NCBI GenBank assembly: GCA_964247055.1
Contig: OZ176053.1
Span: forward strand, 7,192,001 to 7,256,000
Reading direction: 5' to 3'
From: Paragordius varius
Taxonomy: Eukaryota > Nematomorpha
DNA: 64,000 nucleotides
Shown: one piece after another, positions 1 to 11,900 of the stretch
Layout of the letters: each line of letters opens with the position of its first letter
Position numbering within the stretch: position 1 is the first letter of the stretch
Translations under genes and position numbers: made by a program
The notes under the pieces: model-generated
Told to the model about the DNA's origin: nothing
Databases searched by the model: none
Seen by the model: only the letters and a program-made list of their open reading frames with translations

Positions 1-936
1 ATGTTATGGTCAGATATTTTCGTTAAATAAGATTTCATAGTCATTTTTGTTTCTTTCTGGATTTTTAGTGTCCTATTTGCGTAACCGCTGAGTTTGAGCA
101 GTGATATTTGATGAAAACAAGGCATATTAAAAAAACCTATCTTGTTAGAGATGGAATGATTTTGGGGATTTAAATAGGTTTTAAAATTGAATATGATTTA
201 AATAAAGATGCAATTATGAATTATAAGAATAAGAGATAAGGTTTTGAACAGAGAAAGAAGTTAAAATAATTTAATGAAAGGCAATAAAAGAATTAACAAT
301 ATGTGCCTGATAAAGAATCGTTTTTTAAGCGAAAAAATAAGTTTGCACATGTTGAAGGGAATACCTCCATGGAAGTTGTTTTTTGCATAATGCTTGCTCT
401 TGATCTCATTTATATAATTTCATTATATTATGGATAATTACGTAAATTGCTGAAAAATCTTACTTGAAAGTTGTTATTATTTATGCAAAAATAAAACTAT
501 TTAGGCGCCCCTAAGAACGGTGTCCAGGGCATGATGCACCCCCTTGCCCACCTCGGTATGCCCCTGCTAATGAATTAGGATTCCAACTAATGACAGGCAA
601 GGTCGAATGATCCAGGAGTGGACGCTGCAAGATGCGCTGGATCAAAAACCTAACTAAAGAAACCAATCTCTTTTTACAACAGCCAACAGCACTCGCTTAC
701 AATCGGATAAACTGGAGAAAATATACCTTCGAAAAAGCAATAAATCGACAACGATTTTTGTTATAGTAATAGCTTAACCTAATCGAAAATTTTATAAAAT
801 ATGAAAAAATTGTTTTTTAAAAGAATAATATAAGTATTAGAGCTGCAAGTAATGCGAATACATATAATTTAAATTTTTATATTATTTTGGCAATTTTACG
901 GTGGCAGATAAACATGTGTAAATTTAAATTTTACAG
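1..936. other. Intergenic stretch with a GC-richer block
   Basis: No gene is supported here. The sequence is AT-rich except for about 505-660, which is clearly GC-richer than its surroundings and looks like a degraded insertion of unknown family. An AG sits immediately before the RCAN start codon (935-936), so an upstream non-coding exon ending in this stretch is possible. Confidence 0.4.
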
Positions 937-2923
937 ATGACTGAAAGTAATGATTTGGATAAACAAATTCGAGAGCTCTTAGTAAATGTGGAATTGAATA
1001 AATTTGATAAAGACACAAAATTTCACACTGTACAAAAAATTCTTGAATGCTTTGATAAAGAAATTGATTATGAAGATTTACCTAAGAATATTATAGTTAC
1101 CAACATTCCTGAGAATGTTTTTTCTGACTCTCAGATTAAAGTAAATGATGATTAATTTAAGAAACAATTCGAAAATATATTTGACGCGACACTCATAAGG
1201 AATATTATTTATTTTCCAAGCTTTAGACGTGTCCGTGTTGATTTTGATTCCCCACGGTATTCTACATTTTATCGGATATACTTGAATGAAGCTGATTTCA
1301 AGGGATCTATCATAAAAGCTTTCTATATACAAGTTTGTTTTAATTTATTTTATTACAATTTTCTCAATATTTACCAGGATCCGATCAAAATATCTACTGA
1401 AAATTTTTTAAAAATTCCTCCACCATTCAAGAACTTTTTAATATCACCGCCCAGCTCTCCACCCGAGGGTTGGGAACAAACCGCCGAATCTCAACCAGTT
1501 ATAAATTACGATCTTATATCGGCATTGGCTCAACTTACACCTGGTATTTTGTAGAATTGATGTTTTAAATAAAATATGGGTTTTAAAAGTCTACCTTATT
1601 TATATTTAATAATTACTAATTTCGCTCCTTTTAATCATTAAATATGCATAAATTACTAGGAATTAACCATCCTATATATTGTAATTATTATAATTAAAAT
1701 TTTTAACAAAAAATAATATTTAATAGGTTAATATTAAATATTAATTTAAATTTATAAGTTAAAATTTTTTAATTATTTTTATGAATGGATATTTTTATTT
1801 TTAATTATTGTTATTATTATGAGTATGCAGACAAATTAATTTGCTTTCTGTCTGTCTAGTTTATGATTTACACTTAAAAATATGTGTTTTAAAATTTTAC
1901 TCTCTTAATTTGTAAATTTATATTTATTAGACTTTTCAAAAAGATATATTATTGTATATTAATTAATTTCTAGGAATAAAAATTTGGTATTATTTTTTTA
2001 AATAAAAGTTCATTATTATATTAACGTATTCAATATCGCATTAATATATATTTATAACTATGAAATTGTTGACTAAAATTTTATCTAAATCCGTTATGAA
2101 AACAGAAATTACATTTTTTTATAAATCTTCAATTGATTTTAAATCTTATTCAATTCATAAAATTAATTAATGTATTAATTAATTTTTTCTGAATTTATTA
2201 TGTTTTTAAAATCATACATCTCATATTCGCGAAGAAGCAAACCCATCAAATATTATGTTGACATACAAAATTTATTGATTATATTCATCGACGCGGTCAT
2301 CAACCCATGAATTAATAACTTTTAAGTGGTTAATAACTAAAAAATGGATTATTGATATAAAATATTTATTTTTTATGCAAAAAAGGACAATCCCACGAAC
2401 TCCACCCCGAATCCGAAACGACGCCCAAAATTGTAGTTCATATTGCCGAGGAGTCATATGATTCAGATGACCAAAATGCTTATGAAAATGATGAATTATT
2501 CACAGATGTGTATTCTTCTGAACAAGGTTCTAGTAACAACATTAAACAGTCTGGTATAAAATCATTTTTTTATAAAACACTTTGAACAAAGACATTTCGT
2601 CAATTAGATTTGTGAAACAATAGGATTAACATTTTAATGGAAAAACCATATTATTGCAAGTTTTGACAAATGTGATACCTATCATAAATTTTTAGATCCG
2701 TTTTCACATGGGGTCTCTTAGTTGTGATTTAAGTGTAATATCATTTTTTTATTTGGCATATATTGCCCTTTTATAGTGTTTCGAATATAATTATTTTTTA
2801 TTTAAATTTTGCATATTAGATCGTTCACGCGAAAAAAATAAAAAGTTGTGTGATGCTCTACCGCCTGGTGCAATACATACACCTAGACCACCCTTTAAAC
2901 CACAAAATACACCCAATTTGTGA
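937..2923 (+). CDS. RCAN: Calcipressin (regulator of calcineurin, RCAN family)
   Basis: Coding exons 937-1140, 1162-1332, 1378-1543, 2386-2553 and 2820-2923 join in frame to 270 residues. RCAN proteins bind and modulate the phosphatase calcineurin in the cytosol. The N-terminal half is an RRM-like fold with the family's SFRRVRV strand. It is followed by the hallmark FLISPPSSPPEGW and the PVINYDL stretch. Exon 4 carries TTPKIVVHIAEES, matching the vertebrate TTPSVVVH calcineurin-docking region, and exon 5 ends in a proline/threonine tail with two TP motifs, like the family C-terminus. The first intron is only 21 nt (GTAAAT...TTTAAG). Reading on past exon 3 would end at a stop just inside intron 3, giving a form that lacks the docking motif. 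A polyadenylation-like AATAAA at about 1568 would suit such a form. An acceptor-like ACAG directly precedes the ATG. Family assignment is very sure; the exact 5' end is not. Confidence 0.9.
1141..1161 (+). other. Ultra-short intron, 21 nt (RCAN intron 1)
   Basis: It begins GTAAAT and ends TTTAAG and contains an in-frame TAA. Removing exactly these 21 nt joins SDSQIK to KQFENIFD, restoring the conserved RCAN RRM region. Reading through would terminate the protein after 72 residues. Confidence 0.8.
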
Positions 2924-4723
2924 CAAAATAAAATCAATTATTTTATCAAGAAAATGGGGTGTATTTTGGAGTAATTTGCACATTTTAGATTGCATCAATT
3001 GATACCTAACTATACTACCTATTAACTAAATCCCACATATATTAAAATTAATATACTTCTATGGAGCTCATCATTTTAATCTTAAATGTTTATTGAATTT
3101 TAATTTGAAAGCTTACAAAGCACAATATATAAATAAAAAATATGCAGATTATAACACTATAACCAAAAACTAAAAATCTCGTTTTTACAATTATTTATAA
3201 CTCTTTTATAAACTTTACACATAATAAAAATTATCATATTATTTTAATAAATTATTTTATCAATCATTGACAATTAGTAAGGTTGTTGATAAATTGGAAG
3301 AACAAATATATATTATTATACAATTAAGACAGAGTTTTGTTTTTACATTAAAAAATATAATTTTATTAATCTAATATATAAATTAATCTAAGTTTCACCA
3401 AAACAAGTTGTCCTCCTTAAAAAATATTTTTTTCTTTTAATAATTTTTTGTTAATTTTTACCTTGTTTCACTCGTTTTGTTCGTACAATTACAAAAACCA
3501 GGTCGCGCGTATGTTAAACGTAAAAAGCGTCAATTAAATTAATGGAAAAATGGTGGGAAAAGGTTCTACGAAAAGGATATATTTTCCATTATAAACCAAA
3601 CTAATAAAATTTTTGATATTATTCTATTGTAAAATTTGATTATAATATGTTTCAAGCGGCATCATAAAACAGATCATGTATGACCCTGCCTGTGTAAATG
3701 TCTTATTGTTATTGATCTGTTAATTGAATTATTTTTATTTTAGTGTTTTCACCTACCTTTGTGTTGTGTCATTTTTTATTACACACAAAAGGAAAATCAC
3801 TTCCTTAATGTAATATCGTTGCGCAATTTATTTTTACCTGTATAATAAAAATATATAATTTAAATTTTTTTCTCTTTTTTTTTAAAAAAAAATTAAACAT
3901 TAAATATTTTGATAAAACAAGGAAAAATTCTTTATAAAATTATCTGTCAAAATTTATGGAAATATTTATGACAGGAGTAATCGAGTGATATGGGGTGTTG
4001 AGGATCATTAGTGTAGATTTAAATGGGTTTAGCTCGCCCATCAAACTCGACTCTTAGCTTTCTCATAAATAAGTTTTCCATTCGAGACGATCTTGCGACT
4101 TTCGAAATATTTTAGTGATAAGGGTAGTAACTTATTTAATAATATTGAGAAACCGCTTGTAGACTCAAAAAAACCGCCCTAAAAAACGGTGATATTATTA
4201 AATCAGTTACTAACCTTATCCTCTCACAAATAATTCGAAAGTCACAAGATCTTCTAGAATGGTACACTTATTTATGAGAAAGATAAGAGTCGCTACGCGA
4301 TTAGCTTCTAAACACCATTTATGACAAAATGTATTTGTTCCATTTAAGTTTGTTGGTTAATAAAGATATTTTATAAAAACAAAAGAATATATTTACCGTA
4401 TTGAATTCCTATTAATTATCAATTGTTGCTAATCTGATTTTAAATTTAAGCTAAATAATGACAAAGCATTAATTACATAATTATAGATTATACTTGAAAA
4501 TTATATAATTAATATAAGTCATTTAAATATACTTCATAGCTTTTGCTACAAAGTAATTTCTAAAAATTCTCAATAAACTTGGGAAAGTTTTTGTAATCAA
4601 AAATATTCCAAAAATAACGCAAAGGTAACCAATAATTTATTCACTAATATCAAATCAATGGAATTACAAATTTAATTAACGCAATGTTAGTAGTTAAAAA
4701 TGCTAAAAAGAAAGCTAAGTATA
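2924..4723. other. Intergenic AT-rich stretch between convergent RCAN and SOD2
   Basis: No supported gene. It contains the foldback repeat at 4010-4315, annotated separately. The remainder is low-complexity AT-rich sequence. Confidence 0.5.
4010..4315. repeat. Foldback (palindromic) MITE-like repeat
   Basis: Two arms are inverted copies. The left arm reads CTTTCTCATAAATAAG ... GATCTTGCGACTTTCGAA ... TAAGGGTAGTAAC, and the right arm reads GTTACTAACCTTATC ... TTCGAAAGTCACAAGATC ... CTTATTTATGAGAAAG. A short spacer of about 90 bp separates them. No coding sequence is present. Its class is unknown. Confidence 0.7.
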
Positions 4724-7700
4724 TCATTTTTTTACAGTAAGTGCTTTTGCATATAGCTCATCAATAAATTTCCAATTCGCCTTATCCCATATGGCCTTAA
4801 CATAGTCTGGTCGAACGTTTTTGTATTGCAAATAATAGGCATGTTCCCAAACATCTATCCCAAACAATGGTATCAAACCTAAATTTTTATATGGTATTTA
4901 TATAATAAAAAGTAAAACAAAACAAAAATTATTAAAATCTTTAACATATTATTGCTGGTTAAATGGCAATCATTCAGTACTGTAGGTACAAATAATTGAA
5001 ATTAAATAATTATTCCTATCATACAACATAAAAGTTTATTTGATTATGGACAAAATATTATATCATACGCTATTGTATTACCAATGAACCAAATATAATG
5101 TGAATTGGCCAGCATAAATGTGCATACTATTATATGTAAGAGAAATTGTAATAATGTCAAAAAGTTAAATTGTTAAAACTTAAGATTTATATATGAATAA
5201 TTGATTAACATATTTTATGGCGAAAACTTAATGCTTGTACAAAAATCAAAAAGAATATGGCAAAAAAGAGACGATCCTAATTAAAATATTTTATAGATAT
5301 AACTTCCAAAAAAGATTTAAAAAGCCATAATATTTTTGGAACCCCTGCGTTTACGCCAGGGTTTATAACCGCATCATAACGCTATTAAAAGTTAAAAAAA
5401 TTTTCTATCAATAGCATGAAATATGATGAAATTATTTTAAAGAAATTACAAATTAAAATTTGGATTTTAATTGCTTAAAAAACAATATACAAGCAGTTTT
5501 GGCGGTTTTCTATAAGGATTTGAAACTTATTTAAAAAATGGGAAAATTCCATGAATACATGAAGTAATCGCGTTTAAGCACTTATTTTAGGGAAGAAAAT
5601 AATTTTAAGTACCTTTAAGACATAATAGCATAAATATAAATATCAGGGCTTGGAAATCGAGGCTAAATTTGGAACGGTTCCCAAACAGTTTTTAAAATTT
5701 CAAAACTTTTCCGGTTCTAGTTCTCGCATTTTTTTTCGGTTTCAGAACCGGAGAAGAATAAAGCCGGTTTTTAAAATGGTTTCTATCATTTATCCAAATA
5801 TCTGATAGTTAATTTAAAAACAAACACATAGCACCTAAATTAATTAAATTAGATAAAATCAACATATTGGATAAGTGTAGATTAAGTATTTAGATATTAG
5901 TATGTCTATAAAATTCAATAAAAATTAAATCATATCATGTTTGTTCAATTTTAAAAAATGATGACTTTCAGATGTGACAATAATGATCTAAGATTCGAGA
6001 AAATAAATTTTAAAGTTATAAAAGATCTTTCCATATTGATATTAATATATAAAAACTTGTGCCCGTATTCCCAAAATTATTCTTGAAAGGTTATATAATT
6101 CTCGATTTTTAAGCTTTAAATCTTCCCATTCCAAAGTTTTTATGGAGGTGGGTACAAATGAAGTTTTATCAAAATCAAATATTAATCCTTTATCACTTTG
6201 TTATTGTCTAATTATTCATTTTTATTCATTACATACGATAAAAATCACCGACTTCCATTAAATTTGCATGACTCCACTTGACGTAATACGTTTACATGGA
6301 ATAGGTTATTTCTTGCAGTGCATTTTTCCTCGTGTGAAAGTGCCCCTTTAAAACGAGGATCCAAATACATTGCAGGAAAAAGCATTAAATTTTGTGATAT
6401 TGCTGCTCTCTATTGTGCAAAGATTCCATTGTACAATTATTCAATTGATCTAACTCAAACAATAACCTCCAGATATCAAAAAAATCTGAAAGAGTAATTT
6501 GCTCGATGTATTTTAAATTATTATATAAGAGTGTAACAATACTCAAAACTTTGCCATAATAAATTCAAAAACTTGGTATCTAATACAGAACCGGTTCCAA
6601 AACGGTTCTTAAAATTTTAACTGGTTCCAGTTTTTTACATTTTTTTCGGTTCCAGAACCGCCTTTTTAAAAATTGGAACTGTTTCAAAGACTGTATTAAA
6701 AATTCTAACACCGTTCCGCCCGTTCTCATTGTGGAACAACGGTTCTGTCAAAGAAGTTTCAAGCCCTAATAAATAACATATCTTTTCAATCATTCTAAAA
6801 TGATAAAACTTGAACACACTGTATTTCAACCCAAATTACATATTTCCAAAATATATTAATTGACCTTAAAAATTTAATGCAATATTTAATATCTTTTAAA
6901 TGTAGTAGCAAATACCATGTGTAGCCTGTAACGGATCCTGATTAGGACATGTGGCAATCTGCAAATGATGCGTCATTGGATTAAAACCTAACCAAGCCCA
7001 CCCAGACCCTTGAACACCGACTGCGGCCGTACTCATGTGTTGTTTCAATTTATCAAACGTACCAAAATCGTGTTTTATGGCATCCATCAATTTTCCTAAG
7101 ATCAAAAACAAAATTTCATTTTAGGCTAAAGATTTGTGATTAAGCATAACTAACAAAAAGATGTTATTTGAGTCATAATTTTGATAGGATAATAATAATA
7201 ATATATTTTTTATATGATATTCTACAGCCAAAAGAAATAAAAAAATAATCGGGACTATGCAGTAAAACTATTTTTTTTGTATTTGAATATAACCTTTTGG
7301 TTCACCGCCCCCGTTTGGCGATAACACTTTCCAAAAAATGGAATGATTGATGTGACCTCCACCATTGAATCGCAAAGCTGGTCCTTGAGCAATCATGGCT
7401 GATAAATCATCTAAACCAACCAAACATATTATATTTAGGGAAAAAAACATAAAATTGGAATCAAAAAAACTTATTTTAAGAGATATTTGTGCGATTATGA
7501 TTAAATTACCTACCGTTTTACATAATGTTATAAGTTTAACCCCGTTTGTACAATAACTTTTTATTTTAGACAACTTATTACTAAAAATTGATATGCGTAT
7601 ATTATCTATATTTACAAAAAACAACCAAAAATGGATGGTTTATAAAAAAAATACTTGAATATTAAATGATTAAACAAGTTAATACGGGGTCTTATAAAGC

Positions 7701-8885
7701 TGTAATAACAAAATAAAATGGTTACATTTAAATATCATATCCCATGATGCAATCACCATAACTCTTGTAAAATGTGTTTTAATTACATTAAGTTCTAAAT
7801 AATTGTTGTCGACTGATTTTCCACCATTTATCCAATACAAACTACTTAAAACTTTATTAATACTGTATCTCAATCCCAGAATGTAATAAAAAACTATGGC
7901 GAAAGACGGAAAGATAAACATATACTGTATTTCATAAATTCGCAATGAAATTATCGATATTTGATTGGACTTAAAGATGCATAAATGAGGGGTGTCTAAC
8001 ACGGTGCGCGGGCGGCATCGGTCCTCCCCCTTTAAAAAATTCGAAAAACCAACTTAACACTTTATTGTAGAATTTTAGAAAATATTTTAAGAAAATTAAA
8101 AAATTATATCATTTACTTTAAACGAAAAGATAACTAGATTTAAATTTGTTAAACTTTTTTTATTTTAAATATGTAGGCAAATCTGAATAAACAAATTTTG
8201 CCAAAGAAATGAAAACGTGGCTGTAAATTTTTATGACAATCTTATATTATATAATAAAATATAATGTGTTATATTTTTTTAATGTGGCCCGCTGAATTTT
8301 TCGAGTTGAAAATGGGGACCTTGAAGAAATTTGTGATGGACATCTTGAGTTCAAATTATTCAAAAATACAATTTAAGGGGCAAAAATCACCTATATCTGA
8401 AAAAAAATACAAAAAATCAGTGTCACTAATTGGGCGATTATGTATAAATAAGGTATGTTTATGTTAAAAATAGGCGTCAAAATATATGCAATAGTGTAAG
8501 ACAACTATTTTAATACTAATGTAATTGTCTGGTATATTTTGGCTTAAAAATTATAGCCATAAATATTGGCAGTATACGTTTACAATCAATATAAAAACAT
8601 ATAATTAGAATAATTATTTGGCATCTAAGAGTTTTAAATAATGTAAATATAAAGTACTTTTGGATTTAGCCTCCAAAAACTTTTCTTCGGCCGCATTTAG
8701 GTTATTCACGTAAGCTGCATGGTGTTTCTGGTGATGCAACTTCATAATTTCACCAGATATAGTTGGTTCCAAAGCATTGAAATCGTACGGTAAATCCGGT
8801 AAAGTGTGCTTAGAAACAATAAAGTATCTAAATAACTATATAAATCAAACCTAATCAAATTTGTTGATTTATTCTTCAACAGCAT
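4724..8885 (-). CDS. SOD2: Mitochondrial manganese superoxide dismutase
   Basis: Coding exons in transcript order are 8851-8885, 8658-8827, 7294-7410, 6916-7095 and 4724-4878, giving 218 residues in frame (human SOD2 has 222). It dismutates superoxide in the mitochondrial matrix. A short presequence ([12 protein letters not shown]...) precedes [16 protein letters not shown], the mature N-terminus. The Mn ligands are visible: His in [11 protein letters not shown], His in [11 protein letters not shown], and Asp and His in [15 protein letters not shown]. The active-site NGGGEPKG and GSGWAWL stretches are intact. Intron 1 is 23 nt and intron 4 is about 2 kb and holds a hAT-type MITE. The gene lies head-to-head with COPB2, with 84 bp between start codons. 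Assignment is very sure; the presequence exon rests on exact frame closure. Confidence 0.93.
4950..5135. repeat. Dispersed repeat, family with AATGTGAATTGGCCA end
   Basis: This segment in SOD2 intron 4 ends in ATAATGTGAATTGGCCAGCAT. Related segments occur at 14070-14285 (COPB2 intron 12) and 26110-26335. All share the internal 'aattatggacaa'/'accaatg' and 'aatgtgaattggcca' pieces. It is probably an old MITE family of about 200 bp. Confidence 0.5.
5644..6768. mobile_element. Non-autonomous hAT-type element with 8-bp target duplication
   Basis: The ends are imperfect inverted repeats: CAGGGCTTGGAAA at the left and TTTCAAGCCCTA at the right. Near-matching 8-bp direct repeats flank them, ATAAATAT (5636-5643) and ATAAATAA (6769-6776), as hAT insertion produces. 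The subterminal regions carry inverted runs rich in GGTTCCAGAACCG. No transposase is seen inside, so it was mobilised in trans. It lies within SOD2 intron 4. Confidence 0.75.
7985..8330. repeat. Degraded hAT-like repeat in SOD2 intron 2
   Basis: A GC-rich left piece (ACGGTGCGCGGGCGGCATCGG) and a right piece (TGTGGCCCGCTGAATTTT) resemble the GGCCGC/GGCCCGC-rich ends of hAT-derived interspersed repeats. No target duplication was established. This is a weak, similarity-of-style call. Confidence 0.3.
8828..8850 (-). other. Ultra-short intron, 23 nt (SOD2 intron 1)
   Basis: On the minus strand it runs GTTTGATT...TATTTAG. Its removal puts the only nearby upstream ATG in frame with the mature SOD2 exon. 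Without removal, the ATG frame runs out of phase with SOD2. Confidence 0.65.
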
Positions 8886-8969
8886 TATTGGGTTATTTAA
8901 ATTTACAGCATATGATATATTTTATCAGCAGTACTTTACCATATTTCAATCGTCCCAAACCTTCCACGC
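8886..8969. promoter_or_regulatory. Bidirectional promoter region SOD2/COPB2
   Basis: Only 84 bp separate the start codons of SOD2 (leftward) and COPB2 (rightward), so both transcripts must initiate in or beside this stretch. No clear TATA arrangement stands out from the AT-rich background. Confidence 0.6.
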
Positions 8970-11900
8970 ATGGTATTAAATTTTTGCTTTTTAATTTTTT
9001 TTTTACATTTTTAAATTATATTATGTATTTAAAAATTAGCCCTTAAGATTAGATATTAAACGGAAGCTAACATCTCGTTCGGATAGAGTGAAATGTATCG
9101 ATCTTCATTCTACCGAACCATGGATGATGGCAAGTTTATACAGTGGACAGGTTCATATTTGGAACTATGAGAACCAGGTTTTCAATATCCTTTGCTTAAA
9201 TATATTTATATTAATAAGAAACAAAAAATAGGGCAAACCATATTTAAACATCCCGAAAATTATTGTTTTTAATATATATTTTGTTTTTTGGATACAAGCA
9301 TTTTAAAGGGTTTTACTGATCACTACGCTTTTAAGTAATAATCATTATAGCTGCAAATAAAATTATTTTTCACCTGTGCTATTACGAAAAATCTCTCTTT
9401 AAACGTTTATAAATTAAAATACAAACTAAATTCGGTTAAACAATATATTTATATTTATTGAACATATACAACTTCACAACAAAGCAATTGATTAAAACGT
9501 TTGAAATCTGTGAGTTACCTGTACGCGTTGCCAAATTCATTTCCAGAAAAAATTGGATAGTTTGCGGTGCTGTAAGTTATTTTACATAATTTACATATTT
9601 GTTATTAAAATATAAAATTACAAATCACGATTAAACCATTTTTTGCTATTTGCAGGATGATATGAACATTAGAGTTTACAATTACAATACGCTCGAAAGA
9701 ATTCACATGTTTGAAGCGCATAGCGATTATGTCAGATCTATCGCCGTACACCCTACCCTTTCTTACATCCTTAGTTGTAGTGGTAAAATTTCTAATATAT
9801 ACATATAATATTATAACACTGGGTATAAGTTTTATATTCCGCGTCATGACCTAACAAACAACAATAAAAAAATTATTAAAAAAATTTTTTCAATTATTAA
9901 TTTTCGTATATTGTTTTAGCTTATAATGCTAAATGAAAATATTCACAAATTAATTGATTTATCCAATTTTTAAGGGTTAAATATATCGAATATTATTTAA
10001 ATTTTAGAAAACAGACTTAGATATTGCTCTGATATAGAATATATCATAATTCGTTTTAGTTATCAAATCTAATCTAAAACTTGTGAAAAGCTTATATCAA
10101 AAAAGACAATATGTACTGTTTTTTTTCAAGATGATATGACCATTAAACTTTGGGATTGGGACAAAAAATGGACATGTTCTCAAGTGTTTGAAGGCCACTC
10201 CCATTACGTTATGCAGATTGTGTTTAATCCCAAAGATAGTAATATTTTTGCCAGTGCCTCGCTTGACCGCACCGTTAAGGTTTTTTAGTTATACATTTAA
10301 TAATTTATAAAAAAAGCATTTTATTAGTATTTAAATATATTCTTTTTACAGAGGTTTTTACCATAAAGTTTCCATTTTGGGTGCCATTTACTTTATATAT
10401 ATATAAACTTTTTAACCTTGCAAATAATTATTTTGAATAATTAATTTTTACATACAATAGGTATGGCAATTAGGCTCAACCGTACCTAACTTTACCCTAG
10501 AAGGGCACGAGAAGGGTGTCAATTGTGTTGATTATTATCCCGGAGGAGAAAAACCTTATCTCATTTCTGGTGCCGATGACCGAACCGTTAAAATTTGGGA
10601 TTATCAAGTAATTAATTTTAACTTTTTGTAGAATTAAAATTTATCATATTTATTGGAAAATAACGAGTTATTGATATAGTAATAAATGATATTTTTATTT
10701 TATCCCATAGAATAAAACATGTGTCCAAACACTTGAAGGCCACGCACAAAATATATCGTGTGTCTTGTTTCATGTCGATTTACCCATTATTTTAACCGGG
10801 TCTGAAGACGGTAACAAATATAATTTCAGTTAATATATGTGTTAATATTTTTTTTCGCTAATATCTATATGGAAAAATTTATACACATTTTTTTTAAAAA
10901 AAATTGCCAAATCTCATAGTTATAAAATTTTTTTATCATTGCTAAAGATTATATTTCTATTTAAATTCATAATTTATTCTATTAATTACATTTTTTAATG
11001 TCCTTTATTCATAATAATAGGTACTGTAAAGATTTGGCATTCCACGACATACAGATTGGAAAACACGCTAAATTATGGTATGGAACGAGTTTGGACCATC
11101 GCATGTCAAAAGGGCTCAAATGCATTAGCCCTGGGCTATGATGATGGGAGTGTCTTGCTCAAAGTATAGAAATTAAATAAAATTCTTTTTTTGTTAAAAA
11201 TAATTAAAACATAAAAAGTTTTTTGATTCCTGATAATTTTTTATAATAACCTGTCTTACAAATAAAAAATTTTTATCTTGCATATTCACATTAATCTTTT
11301 TTCCGCAAAAAGGATAGATCACATTACAAAAGGTTTAAAACGAATTTTTTGAAAATATGTTAACATCTCTCCATCATTCTTTTATTAAATAGTTGATGGC
11401 GCTTTTTTATTATCGCAGAGTAATAATAATAATAATAATACATATCGTATAACATACATGATAGCCAAATCAATATTTAAAATGTTTATAAAATTAATTA
11501 TCTACTATACTGAAAACTAAAAATCTTTGAGCGCGGTATAGAGTGGTTTAGTAATCGAAAATATATTCTAAGCGTGTGAGTACGATGGAATATTTTTCAA
11601 CATGATTTCCAGCCCTGGGCAAGCTATTAAAGTTTTTATAAGTCCACAAACAATATTAGCCTCATAATGTGGAAAAAAATATATGAGTTTTACCCGCATC
11701 ATGAACCCTTAAATATAAAAAATTATTTTAATTAGATTACTTAATATTATATGTTAAATTATTGACGGATATTTAAATGAAAATTGTTTTTTTTTACTTT
11801 TGGTTCGTTATTAGGGTTGTATAATACAATGAGAGGTTATTATCAACTTAAACACCGTCATAACTAAAAATTAAAACCTTAGTTGAAACAAAAATTATAA

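Noticed and set aside
900-936. Possible 19-nt intron (GTAAATTTAAATTTTACAG) directly before the RCAN ATG
   Set aside because: It fits the GT...AG pattern, but there is no coding sequence to test the frame; kept only as a possibility for a 5'-UTR intron.
7679-8002. 107-codon minus-strand frame in SOD2 intron 2
   Set aside because: No similarity to any family I know, no start or splice context, and it crosses a degraded repeat.
8264-8467. Open frame starting [13 protein letters not shown]
   Set aside because: Lies in SOD2 intron 2 over a hAT-like repeat; no similarity and no splice context.
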